From NCBI GenBank assembly GCA_900541485.1, contig UQJW01000001.1, forward strand, positions 124,001-188,000: DNA of 64,000 bases. The letters are read 5' to 3'. Position 1 is the stretch's first letter; each line of letters begins with the position of its first letter. Below, piece by piece: positions 54,025 through 62,761 of the stretch. Under the pieces are notes generated by a model. That model was not told the origin of the DNA. It worked only from the letters and a program-made list of their open reading frames with translations, and searched no databases. The DNA is from an uncultured Dialister sp. (GTDB lineage Bacteria > Bacillota > Negativicutes > Veillonellales > Dialisteraceae). The position numbers and the translations under genes are program-made.

Positions 54025-55151
54025 AAGTATCCCATGGGGTCAACGGCTTCTCCGTTTTCTCTGACCTCAAAATGGCAATGTGGCCCTGTAGAGTAACCGG
54101 TAGAACCTGCATAGGCGATAACTTCACCCTGAGAAACTGCCTGCCCTTCTGATACAGCAACAGAAGTATTATGTCCATATAATGTTTGCAGGCCATTTCC
54201 GTGATCAATAATAACGGCATTTCCATATCCGCCACACCAACCTGCCAATATTACAGTTCCGCTGTCAGCTGCATGAATGGGGGTACCGTAATCAACTCCG
54301 ATATCTATACCGGCATGATAAATCGTAGTTCCAAATATAGGATGTGTCCGATAGCCGAATGGAGAAGTGATAGGACCATTACATGGCCAAATAAAAGCTC
54401 CGCTCCCATGAACTATAGTGCCACCGGCTTGAACAGATCCCGAACGAGCCTGAATCAATTGTCGAACATTATTGCTTTCTGCAATTAAGTCGGCTTCCAT
54501 AGCGGCAGCGGCATCTTTTTGCCGCTTAGCATCATTCATAACTTGTTGTTGCTCTTCCTTCTTGGTGCGAATTTGACTTTCTGCTTGTTGTGCTTCTTCC
54601 GCTAATGCATCCAGTTTATTTTTTTTCTGTTGTAATTCATCTTTTTTTGCTTCTATGAGCGCTTTTTGTTTCTGTATTTCTTGTATGAGATTAAAATCAG
54701 AATGAATGATTCGTTTTAATAACTCAAGTCGGTTAGCAAAATCACTAAAGCTTTTGGCACCCGTAATGACTTCCAGATAGCTCAGTTGTCCGTGCATATA
54801 AATAGAACGAACCCTTTTATTCAAAATGTTTTGGCGTTGTCTTAAGTATATTTCAGCCTTTCGTATTTCTTCCTCTGTTTGCTTAATCTGTTCATTGATT
54901 GCGGCCTGTTCATTTTGTATGGAACGGAGTTTTTTGGTAGCTTCGTTCAATTCTAACTGGATAGCCTTTAATTTTTCCGCGATTTCATTAATAACAGCTT
55001 GCCAATTCTCTTGTTGAGCTCGGGAATCATTAATTTGTTCTTGTAAATTTTGTAATTTATCACTTAAATCGTCTGCCATTGATACGGTTAATGACGAGCC
55101 TATTAAAAAACTGACTGCAATAGCCGTTATTAAGCATTTATTACGTTTCAT
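54021..55151 (-). CDS. EnvC-like murein hydrolase with intact M23 (LytM) domain
   Basis: Signal peptide (CLITAIAVSFLIGSSLTVSMA), then a long coiled coil (about residues 28-230, rich in Gln/Lys/Glu), then a C-terminal M23 peptidase. The LytM zinc motif is complete: HAGIDIGVDYG (His and Asp) and GPHCHFEV (HxH). Genes for FtsE and FtsX are directly upstream in the same operon, so it is the likely FtsEX-controlled peptidoglycan factor. E. coli EnvC itself is catalytically degenerate, unlike this one. 376 aa. Confidence 0.9.
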   Translation of the reverse strand: MKRNKCLITAIAVSFLIGSSLTVSMADDLSDKLQNLQEQINDSRAQQENWQAVINEIAEKLKAIQLELNEATKKLRSIQNEQAAINEQIKQTEEEIRKAEIYLRQRQNILNKRVRSIYMHGQLSYLEVITGAKSFSDFANRLELLKRIIHSDFNLIQEIQKQKALIEAKKDELQQKKNKLDALAEEAQQAESQIRTKKEEQQQVMNDAKRQKDAAAAMEADLIAESNNVRQLIQARSGSVQAGGTIVHGSGAFIWPCNGPITSPFGYRTHPIFGTTIYHAGIDIGVDYGTPIHAADSGTVILAGWCGGYGNAVIIDHGNGLQTLYGHNTSVAVSEGQAVSQGEVIAYAGSTGYSTGPHCHFEVRENGEAVDPMGYL

Positions 55152-55154
55152 ATT

Positions 55155-56048
55155 TTATACCTTCATATATTTACGTAAGGAAATCGCACTGCCTAATATA
55201 CCTATAACGATTCCGGCGACTAATATAAGTAAAGAAACATAAGGCATAAATGGCCAAAATGGAATCAATGAAAAAAATACCAACCCCGCATCAGCCATTT
55301 CCCTTAAAATAAGATCGTAACCCAGGCACAATAATATAGAAGCAACTGTTGATCCGATAAGCCCGATAATCATTCCTTCAAAAAGAAAAGGCCAACGAAT
55401 AAACCCGTTAGTAGCTCCCACGTATTTCATGATTTGAATTTCTCTTCTTCTTGCAAATACGGTCAATCGAATGGTATTTGAAATAATAAACAGTTCCGCT
55501 GCTGCTAAAAATAAGATAAGGATGATACCACCAATCCTGATAACTTTAGCGATCCGGTATAATTGTTCAATTACATCCTGACCATACTGTACAGCCTCGA
55601 CTTCTGAATAATTCCTGACGATATTCACTGCCTTTTTTAATTCATCCGGTGAATTAAATGATGTTTGATAGGAGGCAGGTAAAGGATTTCCGTTAATTGA
55701 ATCCAAAAGGCCGGCTTGATCCCCCATCCGGTCTCTAAAGTCCTTCATGGCCTGATCCTTATCAGTAAAAGTAATCTCCTTAAGTCCGGATAGAGATTTT
55801 AGCCGAGACCCTACGGTCATTACTTGTTGAGTTTTTAGTCCATCCTTTAAATAAACTGTCATCTCAACCTGATTTTCCAGGTAAGAAGCCATATGATTAA
55901 TATTTAAAACCGCACTTAGAAAAATGCCTAAGATAAACATAGAAAGAGTGACTGTTAAAACAGAAGCAATAGCCATAAATCTGTTTCTAAAAAGTGACTT
56001 GAATGTCTCTCCAAAAAAATAACTAAGAGAACTAAGCATGCCGATCAT
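55155..56048 (-). CDS. ftsX: Cell-division ABC transporter permease FtsX
   Basis: Integral membrane partner of FtsE. N-terminal helix (about 22-45), large extracellular loop (residues 50-165) that contacts the hydrolase partner, then three further membrane helices (about 170-195, 222-245 and 265-290). FARRREIQIMKYVGATNGFIRWPFL is the FtsX signature. Length is 297 aa. It overlaps ftsE by 17 nt. Confidence 0.94.
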   Translation of the reverse strand: MIGMLSSLSYFFGETFKSLFRNRFMAIASVLTVTLSMFILGIFLSAVLNINHMASYLENQVEMTVYLKDGLKTQQVMTVGSRLKSLSGLKEITFTDKDQAMKDFRDRMGDQAGLLDSINGNPLPASYQTSFNSPDELKKAVNIVRNYSEVEAVQYGQDVIEQLYRIAKVIRIGGIILILFLAAAELFIISNTIRLTVFARRREIQIMKYVGATNGFIRWPFLFEGMIIGLIGSTVASILLCLGYDLILREMADAGLVFFSLIPFWPFMPYVSLLILVAGIVIGILGSAISLRKYMKV

Positions 56049-56718
56049 ACCCTCCTCTTTTTATGTCACTTACAATATGACCGTCCTCAATACTGACGAC
56101 TCTTTTGTGCATGGAATTAACAAGTTCTTTATTGTGGGTAACCATAATAATAGTTGTTCCCATATGATTAATTTCATTAAATAACTTCATAATTTCATCA
56201 GAGGTAGCAGGATCGAGATTCCCTGTAGGTTCATCTGCAATTAATAGTATCGGATGGTTAACCAGAGCTCTTGCTATAGCCACACGCTGCTGTTCTCCTC
56301 CGGAAAGTTTTGTCGGTAACTCATTAGCACGATTTTTTAATCCTACTAAGTCAAGAACACGGTTTACTTTAGCCCGAATCTCATTACTTTTTACTCCGGT
56401 TACACGCAAAACGAAAGCAATATTTTCAAAGACTGTCTTATCTGACAAAAGACGGAAGTCTTGAAATACAATTCCCAGGGTTCTTCTATAATAAGGAATT
56501 TTGCTTTCTTTAAGCTTATTAATATTTACACCATTTACAAATACATTTCCTTCTATAGGCGTAAGCTCATGCGTGATAGTTTTAACAAAAGTCGATTTCC
56601 CTGCACCGCTGGATCCGACTACAAAAACAAACTCTCCTTTGTCTATATGAATGTTTACGTCTCTTAGTGCTGTATGACGGGTGTCGTAACGGAGAAATAC
56701 ATTTTCAAAAGTAATCAT
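56032..56718 (-). CDS. ftsE: Cell-division ABC transporter ATPase FtsE
   Basis: Walker A GSSGAGKST (residues 36-44), Q-loop FQDFRLL, signature LSGGEQQRVAIARAL, Walker B LLIADEPTGNLD and the H-loop MVTHNK are all present. FtsE drives conformational change in FtsX to activate wall hydrolysis. Length is 228 aa. It starts 6 nt after the transketolase C-terminal gene, an operon not usually linked to division. Confidence 0.95.
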   Translation of the reverse strand: MITFENVFLRYDTRHTALRDVNIHIDKGEFVFVVGSSGAGKSTFVKTITHELTPIEGNVFVNGVNINKLKESKIPYYRRTLGIVFQDFRLLSDKTVFENIAFVLRVTGVKSNEIRAKVNRVLDLVGLKNRANELPTKLSGGEQQRVAIARALVNHPILLIADEPTGNLDPATSDEIMKLFNEINHMGTTIIMVTHNKELVNSMHKRVVSIEDGHIVSDIKRGGYDRHA

Positions 56719-56724
56719 AAAAAA

Positions 56725-57660
56725 TTATTTCCTTTCCAGGATACGTATTGATTCTTCAACAATATGCTCTACTGTAAGCCCGTATTTTTTCAAAAGATCA
56801 TCCGCTTTTCCTGATTCCCCAAAAGTATCTTCTGTTCCAATCATAGCCATAGGGACAGGAAGGTTTTTACAAATTACTTCTGCTACAGCACCGCCTAATC
56901 CGCCCATCACTGTATGTTCTTCACAGGTAATAACAGCTCCAGTTTCTTTAGCCGCCTTGATAATTGCTTCTTTATCAATTGGCTTGATAGAACTCATATT
57001 GATTACCCGTGCAGTTATGCCTCGACTTTTTAAGATAGAGGCAGCTTCTACTGCTTTTGCCACCATAATCCCACAAGCAATAATTGTAAGATCATTTCCA
57101 TCATTTAATTTTGTGCTTTTCCCAAGAGTAAAAACTATATTCGTAGGCATAATATCCTCACATTTTGCCCGGCCGAGACGTATATAAACAGGTCCATCAT
57201 AAGAGGCTGCCCAGGTAATAACTGCTTCTGTCTCTGTCGCATCAGCAGGTACAACAACCGTCATATTAGGCAGTGCACGCATTAAACAAATATCTTCCAG
57301 CATTTGGTGGGTAGCTCCGTCTTCGCCGACCGTTAGTCCTGCATGTGTTACTGCAATTTTTACATTTAACTTCGGATAACAAACAGAATTACGAATTTGT
57401 TCATATGCACGCCCCGCTCCGAAAACAGCAAAGGTTGATGCAAACGGTATTTTTCCTGCGGAAGCTAAACCTGCCGCAACACCAATCATATTAGCTTCTG
57501 CAATTCCTGTATTAAAAAAACGATCTTTATATTCTTTGGCAAATACCGAGGTTTTTGTTGATGAAGACAAATCTGCATCCAAAACAACAATCTCAGGATT
57601 TACGGCGCCTAAACGTTTTAGTGTTTCTCCATATGCATCACGTGTTGCTTTCCCCATCAT
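56725..57660 (-). CDS. Transketolase, C-terminal subunit
   Basis: Pyrimidine-binding and C-terminal domains of a two-gene transketolase: ATRDAYGETL, DADLSSSTKT, GIAEANMIGVAAGLA with the conserved Glu, THAGLTVGEDGATHQMLEDI and EEHTVMGGLG. Length is 311 aa. It overlaps the N-terminal subunit by 4 nt, so stoichiometric expression is likely. Non-oxidative pentose phosphate branch. Confidence 0.92.
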   Translation of the reverse strand: MMGKATRDAYGETLKRLGAVNPEIVVLDADLSSSTKTSVFAKEYKDRFFNTGIAEANMIGVAAGLASAGKIPFASTFAVFGAGRAYEQIRNSVCYPKLNVKIAVTHAGLTVGEDGATHQMLEDICLMRALPNMTVVVPADATETEAVITWAASYDGPVYIRLGRAKCEDIMPTNIVFTLGKSTKLNDGNDLTIIACGIMVAKAVEAASILKSRGITARVINMSSIKPIDKEAIIKAAKETGAVITCEEHTVMGGLGGAVAEVICKNLPVPMAMIGTEDTFGESGKADDLLKKYGLTVEHIVEESIRILERK

Positions 57661-58490
57661 TGTGCCTCCAATGCTTTTATAAAACGTTCTGCCTCTTTTT
57701 TAGAAGGGGCTTTACCATGCCATTCTACTTTATTTTCAATCTCAGGAACACCTTTTCCTTTGATTGTTTTCATAACAATAATAGACGGTTTTCCTTTTAC
57801 AGTTTCAGCTTCAGCAATTGATTCATGCAATTCAAGCATATTATGTCCGTCCGCAGAAATCACATGCCAACCAAACGCTTTAAATTTATCCTCAATAGGC
57901 AAAGATGACATTACATCTGTTATCTTCCCATCTATTTGCAGTCCATTATTATCTACAAAGGCAATTAAATGATCTAAATGATGGTGGGCGGCATACATAG
58001 CAGCTTCCCAAACTTGCCCTTCCTCAAGTTCTCCGTCTCCGAGAACAGCAAATACTTTCCAATCCGCATGATCAATATGCGCAGCCAATGCCATTCCGCA
58101 GGCAGCACTAAAGCCTTGTCCAAGAGAGCCTGTGGTCATGTCAACACCAGGTATATGCTTCATATCCGGATGCCCTTGGAGAATATGATTTACTTGTCGT
58201 AAGTAGTTTAATTCTTGTTTATCGAAATATCCCTTTTCTGCCAAAACAGCATATAAAGCAGGTGCTCCATGTCCCTTTGACAAAACTAAACGATCCCGGT
58301 CCGACATTTTAGGATTCTTCGGATCAATATGCATTTCATGAAAAAATAATAATGTGAGTAAATCTGTAATCGATAAAGAACCTCCCGGATGCCCGGAATT
58401 TGCTTTTGTTATCTCTTTTATGATTTCTATACGGATCTCTTTTGCTTTTTTTTGTAAGAAAGCTAATTTTTCCTTGGACAGTGACTCCAT
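57657..58490 (-). CDS. Transketolase, N-terminal (thiamine diphosphate-binding) subunit
   Basis: TPP pyrophosphate-binding half: SGHPGGSLSITDLLT, SKGHGAPALYA, GSLGQGFSAACGMALA and the ThDP/metal motif GDGELEEGQVWEAAMYAAHH ending with NN. Length is 277 aa. Works with the next gene to form the complete enzyme. It overlaps csaB by one base. Confidence 0.92.
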   Translation of the reverse strand: MESLSKEKLAFLQKKAKEIRIEIIKEITKANSGHPGGSLSITDLLTLLFFHEMHIDPKNPKMSDRDRLVLSKGHGAPALYAVLAEKGYFDKQELNYLRQVNHILQGHPDMKHIPGVDMTTGSLGQGFSAACGMALAAHIDHADWKVFAVLGDGELEEGQVWEAAMYAAHHHLDHLIAFVDNNGLQIDGKITDVMSSLPIEDKFKAFGWHVISADGHNMLELHESIAEAETVKGKPSIIVMKTIKGKGVPEIENKVEWHGKAPSKKEAERFIKALEAQ

Positions 58491-59587
58491 TATTTTTCTC
58501 CTTTAAAACAAATTGTATTTTGCAAAATATCAGCTGTTTCTCGTGCTTTACTTCTTAAGCAATCAATAGCTCCCCAATCATATTTCTCTTCATCTTTTTG
58601 AAGTGAAAAAGAAGATTCTTTACATAATATATTTTCATCAAAATTTTCAATAGAAAAGATAGCGGTTTGGTTTGCTGACTGAAGAAAATTGTCAATTTTA
58701 GGATCGTAAGAAATCCCGATAAAAGGAATATGCATAAGTGCGGCAAAAATTAAAGCATGTAGTCGGATACCAATCAATAAGTCCAAGTTTCCTATAAGTG
58801 ACATTAGTTCTTCTGTATCATAAGATTCTGGTAAGATATACACATTCGGGAAATCGTCACAAAAGTCTTTCGCTGTTTGGTAATCTTCAGGAAATTGCAT
58901 AGGAATGAAAACAAAATTATACTCATTATTTTTATTCATGCATTTCATATACAATTTAAGTCGTTCCATCCATTCAGATGTATTCATCCATCGCCGGATA
59001 GAAATACCAATTATTTTTTTATTTTGTGGTATATGGTTGCGATGTAATATAGCTTTTCCCGGTGCAAGTGATGTAGGAACCAGAGATAAAACGGCATCTG
59101 CTGTGCAATAAATATCATTCTTGACGCCCAGACGTTCCAGAAAACCTTTTGATTCATCATCCCTGACCGTAATAGCATTCACTCGATTTAATACAAATCT
59201 GAGAATCCACCTGACCCAACGATGTCGGACCGGACCAATACCCTGAGCATAAAGAAAAACTTTTTTTCGGAAGCAAACACCGGTAAAAATGATGCTTAGA
59301 TAATAAATCAAACTTTTCCAGCTCGTTACATCCTGTAGAAGACTTCCGCCGCCACTAATAAGAAAATCTGAATTATACAAGCATTTCAAAATAGAAAAAC
59401 CGTCAAAACGAGGTATTGCTTTAACACCAAAGGTGTGGGTCGTTCTTTCAGGATTACCGGAAATGACTGTAATATCAGTATCTCCAAATCGTTGGTATAA
59501 TGTCTTCAATATGGCGAATAACATAGCTTCGTCACCGGAGTTATTAAATCCGTAATATCCGGAAATCACTATTCTTTTATTTTCCAT
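58490..59587 (-). CDS. csaB: Polysaccharide pyruvyl transferase CsaB
   Basis: GT-B-like transferase family (PF04230) that adds pyruvate ketals to wall polysaccharide, creating the anchor for SLH-domain surface proteins in Bacillus. Motifs SGYYGFNNSGDEAML near the N-terminus, ISGGGSLLQDVTS, IRLHALIFAALMHIPFIGISYDPKI near the C-terminus. Length is 365 aa. It directly follows a DUF5693 membrane protein, a pair that recurs in Firmicutes; I infer a shared role in surface-polymer modification. Confidence 0.9.
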   Translation of the reverse strand: MENKRIVISGYYGFNNSGDEAMLFAILKTLYQRFGDTDITVISGNPERTTHTFGVKAIPRFDGFSILKCLYNSDFLISGGGSLLQDVTSWKSLIYYLSIIFTGVCFRKKVFLYAQGIGPVRHRWVRWILRFVLNRVNAITVRDDESKGFLERLGVKNDIYCTADAVLSLVPTSLAPGKAILHRNHIPQNKKIIGISIRRWMNTSEWMERLKLYMKCMNKNNEYNFVFIPMQFPEDYQTAKDFCDDFPNVYILPESYDTEELMSLIGNLDLLIGIRLHALIFAALMHIPFIGISYDPKIDNFLQSANQTAIFSIENFDENILCKESSFSLQKDEEKYDWGAIDCLRSKARETADILQNTICFKGEK

Positions 59588-61607
59588 AGCGTTCTCCGAA
59601 ATACTTTGTAATATGAGTTAAGATAATGATTCCAATAAGTGCAATCATCAATGTAACTGAACCCAGAGCCAATCCGCCAATACCTCGCATAAAACTTAGT
59701 ATAAAGGGACTTCTCATGTGAGCAAAGGTCTCTACTACGGAACCTTGTCCTATGGTTATTGCCATTATGAATAAATAATGAAAAATTTGTGGCCACTTAT
59801 GGTATAACGCAGTTAAGGAAAATAAGATGGCCGGGTGTCCAAACAAAAACTCTTTCTCTCTTGGGCGGGCATACATAACAGATTCCAAAAAGCGTCTCAA
59901 AGCAATTTCAAATTGCGGAACAGGAGCCCCGTTATTTCCACTCCGACCTACAAATACAAAACCGATAATACTTAGTAAACCTAATACCGCCAGTATGCCA
60001 AGTTTGATATCAACAGTACAGAACTTTTTTATAAACTGTACAAAATCTTTATCTGATGAGACAACTTGGTTAAAAAACGGGAAGTGCTGTATGTAAATTA
60101 AAGAAACCAAAATAAGAGGAAGTACAAATGTTAATTTAACACCTCTGAAAATATCCATTTCCAAGAAAAAGCGTGTATCGCTTAATAAACCACTGATATA
60201 TAAAGCGCCGGCTAAAGATAAAATGCCTCCTGCCCAAAGAAGCGTAATGGATTCAAAAAATAATTGAATGTACCCCCTTTGGGAATAAGTATCTTTCTTT
60301 CTTAAAATGCAATACTTAATGAATAAAGTAATAACTATAACAGGTGTACATATAGCCGCACTTAAAGCCAGACTTTGCAAAACAAAAAGTTCTTTTCCGC
60401 ACCAATACAGTCCTTGTGTTAAAAGAATTGCAGCGATTTCAATTTTCCATAAATGAGCATTTAAATAAGGAATCAGAAAAATCAAAACCAACGTAATCAG
60501 TGAAACAGCTCCCAGCGATATGATAGCTTTTAAAATCTTATTTGGAAAGTAATTTTCCATAACGGAAGCTTTCCCTATTTTAAAACCATGATCTTCCAAT
60601 CGGGACTTTACATCCGAAATGTATTTTGCATTTGTTTCAGATAATGTTTCTCCATTAGCTGCAAATTTGTAGGATGGAAAGAGATTCATTCGTATATTGC
60701 GCTCAATAGTACTGATATAAAATCTTGAAGCTGCTTCCTTGGGATCCAACTTGATTAATTCATCCTTGGACATGGCATAAAGACGAATGGCATTATAATT
60801 TACTTTTTCTATTAACGGAATAATCCCATCTTGTCTCTCAAATCCTAATTGATTTTGTGCTTCAATAAGAACAACCGGTAAATTTCTTTTCTTTAATTCT
60901 CTTTCTACATATTCCAGTTCATCTTTATATCCGAGAACGCTCTTCCCTTGAAATAGAACAGCACTTATTTTGTCAGATGAATCTACTGTGTCAAAAAACA
61001 AATCTATAATTTTTTTATCACCATGGGGAACATTTACCGGCCTTAAAACAACGTAAAAACCTTGGTTCGCGACCTTAGAAACTGTTGTACTGAATATGCC
61101 CAACGGCATTTTCAAAAAACGTTCATAGTCAGCTTTAATTTCAATCGTTTCTTTCCCGTCAATCGATAAAAGCCGAACATCCTCGGGTCTCATGAGATAA
61201 ATAATATGCTGTTTTAACTCATTAAAATAGGGAAGTTTATCTTCATCTGTCGATGCCTGAATATAAATCCTATCTGATTTAATCTCGGGATTTGTACTAT
61301 CTTTCAATATAAAATCCGAACCGCGATACGCCAAAACCAGACCAAGATTTATTAATTTTTCGGGAGTTTCATCATATACAGCAAGAGATGTTATACCACT
61401 TTTTTTATACAATGAAAACAAAGCCTTTTCTGAGGTGTTTTCTATCGAAGCACTTTCTACAATATGATTATAATCGTATACCATTTCAACGGTTGTCGCA
61501 TTTTGTTCTATATGATACCGTTCCCATGAAATATAACTGCTCAGAACAGCACCTACGAAAATAAGCAGAAAAAGTATTTTATCAATCAATTTTAAATGAT
61601 TTATCAT
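59577..61607 (-). CDS. DUF5693 multi-pass membrane protein
   Basis: 676 aa: an N-terminal membrane helix (about residues 11-26), a large extracytoplasmic domain (about 30-360; alternating strands and helices, e.g. KSVLGYKDELEYVERELKKR and LIEAQNQLGFE) and at least eight helices from about 370 to 670. The family is defined only as DUF5693 and its function is unknown to me. It overlaps csaB by 11 nt, so they are co-translated. A flippase or polymer ligase supporting CsaB is possible, but nothing in the sequence proves it. Confidence 0.75.
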   Translation of the reverse strand: MINHLKLIDKILFLLIFVGAVLSSYISWERYHIEQNATTVEMVYDYNHIVESASIENTSEKALFSLYKKSGITSLAVYDETPEKLINLGLVLAYRGSDFILKDSTNPEIKSDRIYIQASTDEDKLPYFNELKQHIIYLMRPEDVRLLSIDGKETIEIKADYERFLKMPLGIFSTTVSKVANQGFYVVLRPVNVPHGDKKIIDLFFDTVDSSDKISAVLFQGKSVLGYKDELEYVERELKKRNLPVVLIEAQNQLGFERQDGIIPLIEKVNYNAIRLYAMSKDELIKLDPKEAASRFYISTIERNIRMNLFPSYKFAANGETLSETNAKYISDVKSRLEDHGFKIGKASVMENYFPNKILKAIISLGAVSLITLVLIFLIPYLNAHLWKIEIAAILLTQGLYWCGKELFVLQSLALSAAICTPVIVITLFIKYCILRKKDTYSQRGYIQLFFESITLLWAGGILSLAGALYISGLLSDTRFFLEMDIFRGVKLTFVLPLILVSLIYIQHFPFFNQVVSSDKDFVQFIKKFCTVDIKLGILAVLGLLSIIGFVFVGRSGNNGAPVPQFEIALRRFLESVMYARPREKEFLFGHPAILFSLTALYHKWPQIFHYLFIMAITIGQGSVVETFAHMRSPFILSFMRGIGGLALGSVTLMIALIGIIILTHITKYFGERYGK

Positions 61608-61632
61608 TTCTTATCCTTTAGAAACATATTGC

Positions 61633-62740
61633 TCAAGCTCTTGAAAATTTCTTGTGCTTTAAAAATCCTTCTATAAAGGGATTTAATTCCCCATCCATAA
61701 CTGCTTGAATATTCCCCGTTTCAATGCCGGTCCGGTTATCCTTTACCAAAGTATATGGTTGGAAAACATAAGATCGAATCTGACTTCCCCACTCAATGGC
61801 CTGTTGCTCTCCCTCAATACCTTTTTTCATTTGTTCATGCTTTGCCATTTCTAATTCAAACAACTTGGCTCTAAGTATGCGGAGACATTGTTCTTTATTT
61901 TGGAATTGAGAACGTTCATTTTGACAAGCCGCAACAATTCCTGTAGGAATGTGAGTCATGCGGACGGCAGAACTTGTTTTATTGATATGCTGTCCACCCG
62001 CACCGCTGGAACGGTAATAATCCACCCGTACATCGGACATGTTTAAATTTACTTCAATATCATCGCTGATTTCAGGCATAACATCTACAGCAGAAAATGA
62101 AGTATGCCTTCTCTTGGCTGCATCAAAAGGAGAAATTCTCACTAAACGATGTACACCCTTTTCAGACTTAAGGAGTCCATACGCAAACTTTCCCTTAATC
62201 ATATATTCTGCACTTTTTATTCCGGCCTCGTCACCGGGAAGCATATTTAACTCCTCCAAACTAAAGCCTTCTGACTCTGCCCACTTCATATACATCCGAA
62301 TTAGCATTTCTGTCCAATCTTGAGCTTCAGTTCCTCCTGCACCGGCATGAAATGTAATAATTGCATTATTGGCGTCATACTTATCACTCAAAAGAAGTTC
62401 TATTTCTTTTTTTTCGAGAATTTCCTTCAGCTCATTAATTTCTTCCGCTAATTCCGGCTCCATATCCTGATCATTTTCCTCGATGGCCATATCTAACAAC
62501 TCTTTCAGATTTTCGGCACGCGTGAAAAGTCTTGTATATGTATCATAAGCCTCTTTAGCTTCCGTTGCTTTTTGGGAAATCTCTTTTGCACTTTCCATAT
62601 TATCCCAAAAAGAAGGATCACTCATTTGTACATCATAACTTTTTATTTTTTCCTGCAACTGGGGTAAGTCAAAGTGAATCCCTTATTTCTTTTTCATGTG
62701 TAAGCAGGTCTGTCAGTGTTTTTTTTAAATCTTCCAACAT
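61633..62740 (-). CDS. prfB: Peptide chain release factor 2 (programmed +1 frameshift)
   Basis: Release factor for UGA and UAA. Translation starts at the ATG at 62740, reads 23 codons (MLEDLKKTLTDLL...) to an in-frame UGA, then shifts +1 at CUU-UGA-C (62674-62668) into the main frame, giving 368 aa. The stop-codon-recognition motif SPF (RISPFDAAKRRHTS) and the catalytic GGQ (SGAGGQHINKTSS) are present. The shift makes RF2 supply autoregulatory. It lies between secA and DUF5693. Confidence 0.96.
62668..62684 (-). promoter_or_regulatory. prfB +1 frameshift site
   Basis: Minus strand: an internal Shine-Dalgarno-like AAGGGA (62684-62679), four bases, then CTT-TGA-C (62674-62668). This is the canonical arrangement for RF2 autoregulation; low RF2 leaves the UGA slow to decode and favours slippage. 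Confidence 0.93.
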
Positions 62741-62761
62741 CTGTTAATCATCTCACTTTCA

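Noticed and set aside
62656..62671. prfB as a pseudogene because of the in-frame TGA
   Set aside because: The stop is the known programmed frameshift site with its internal Shine-Dalgarno sequence; the main frame is intact.
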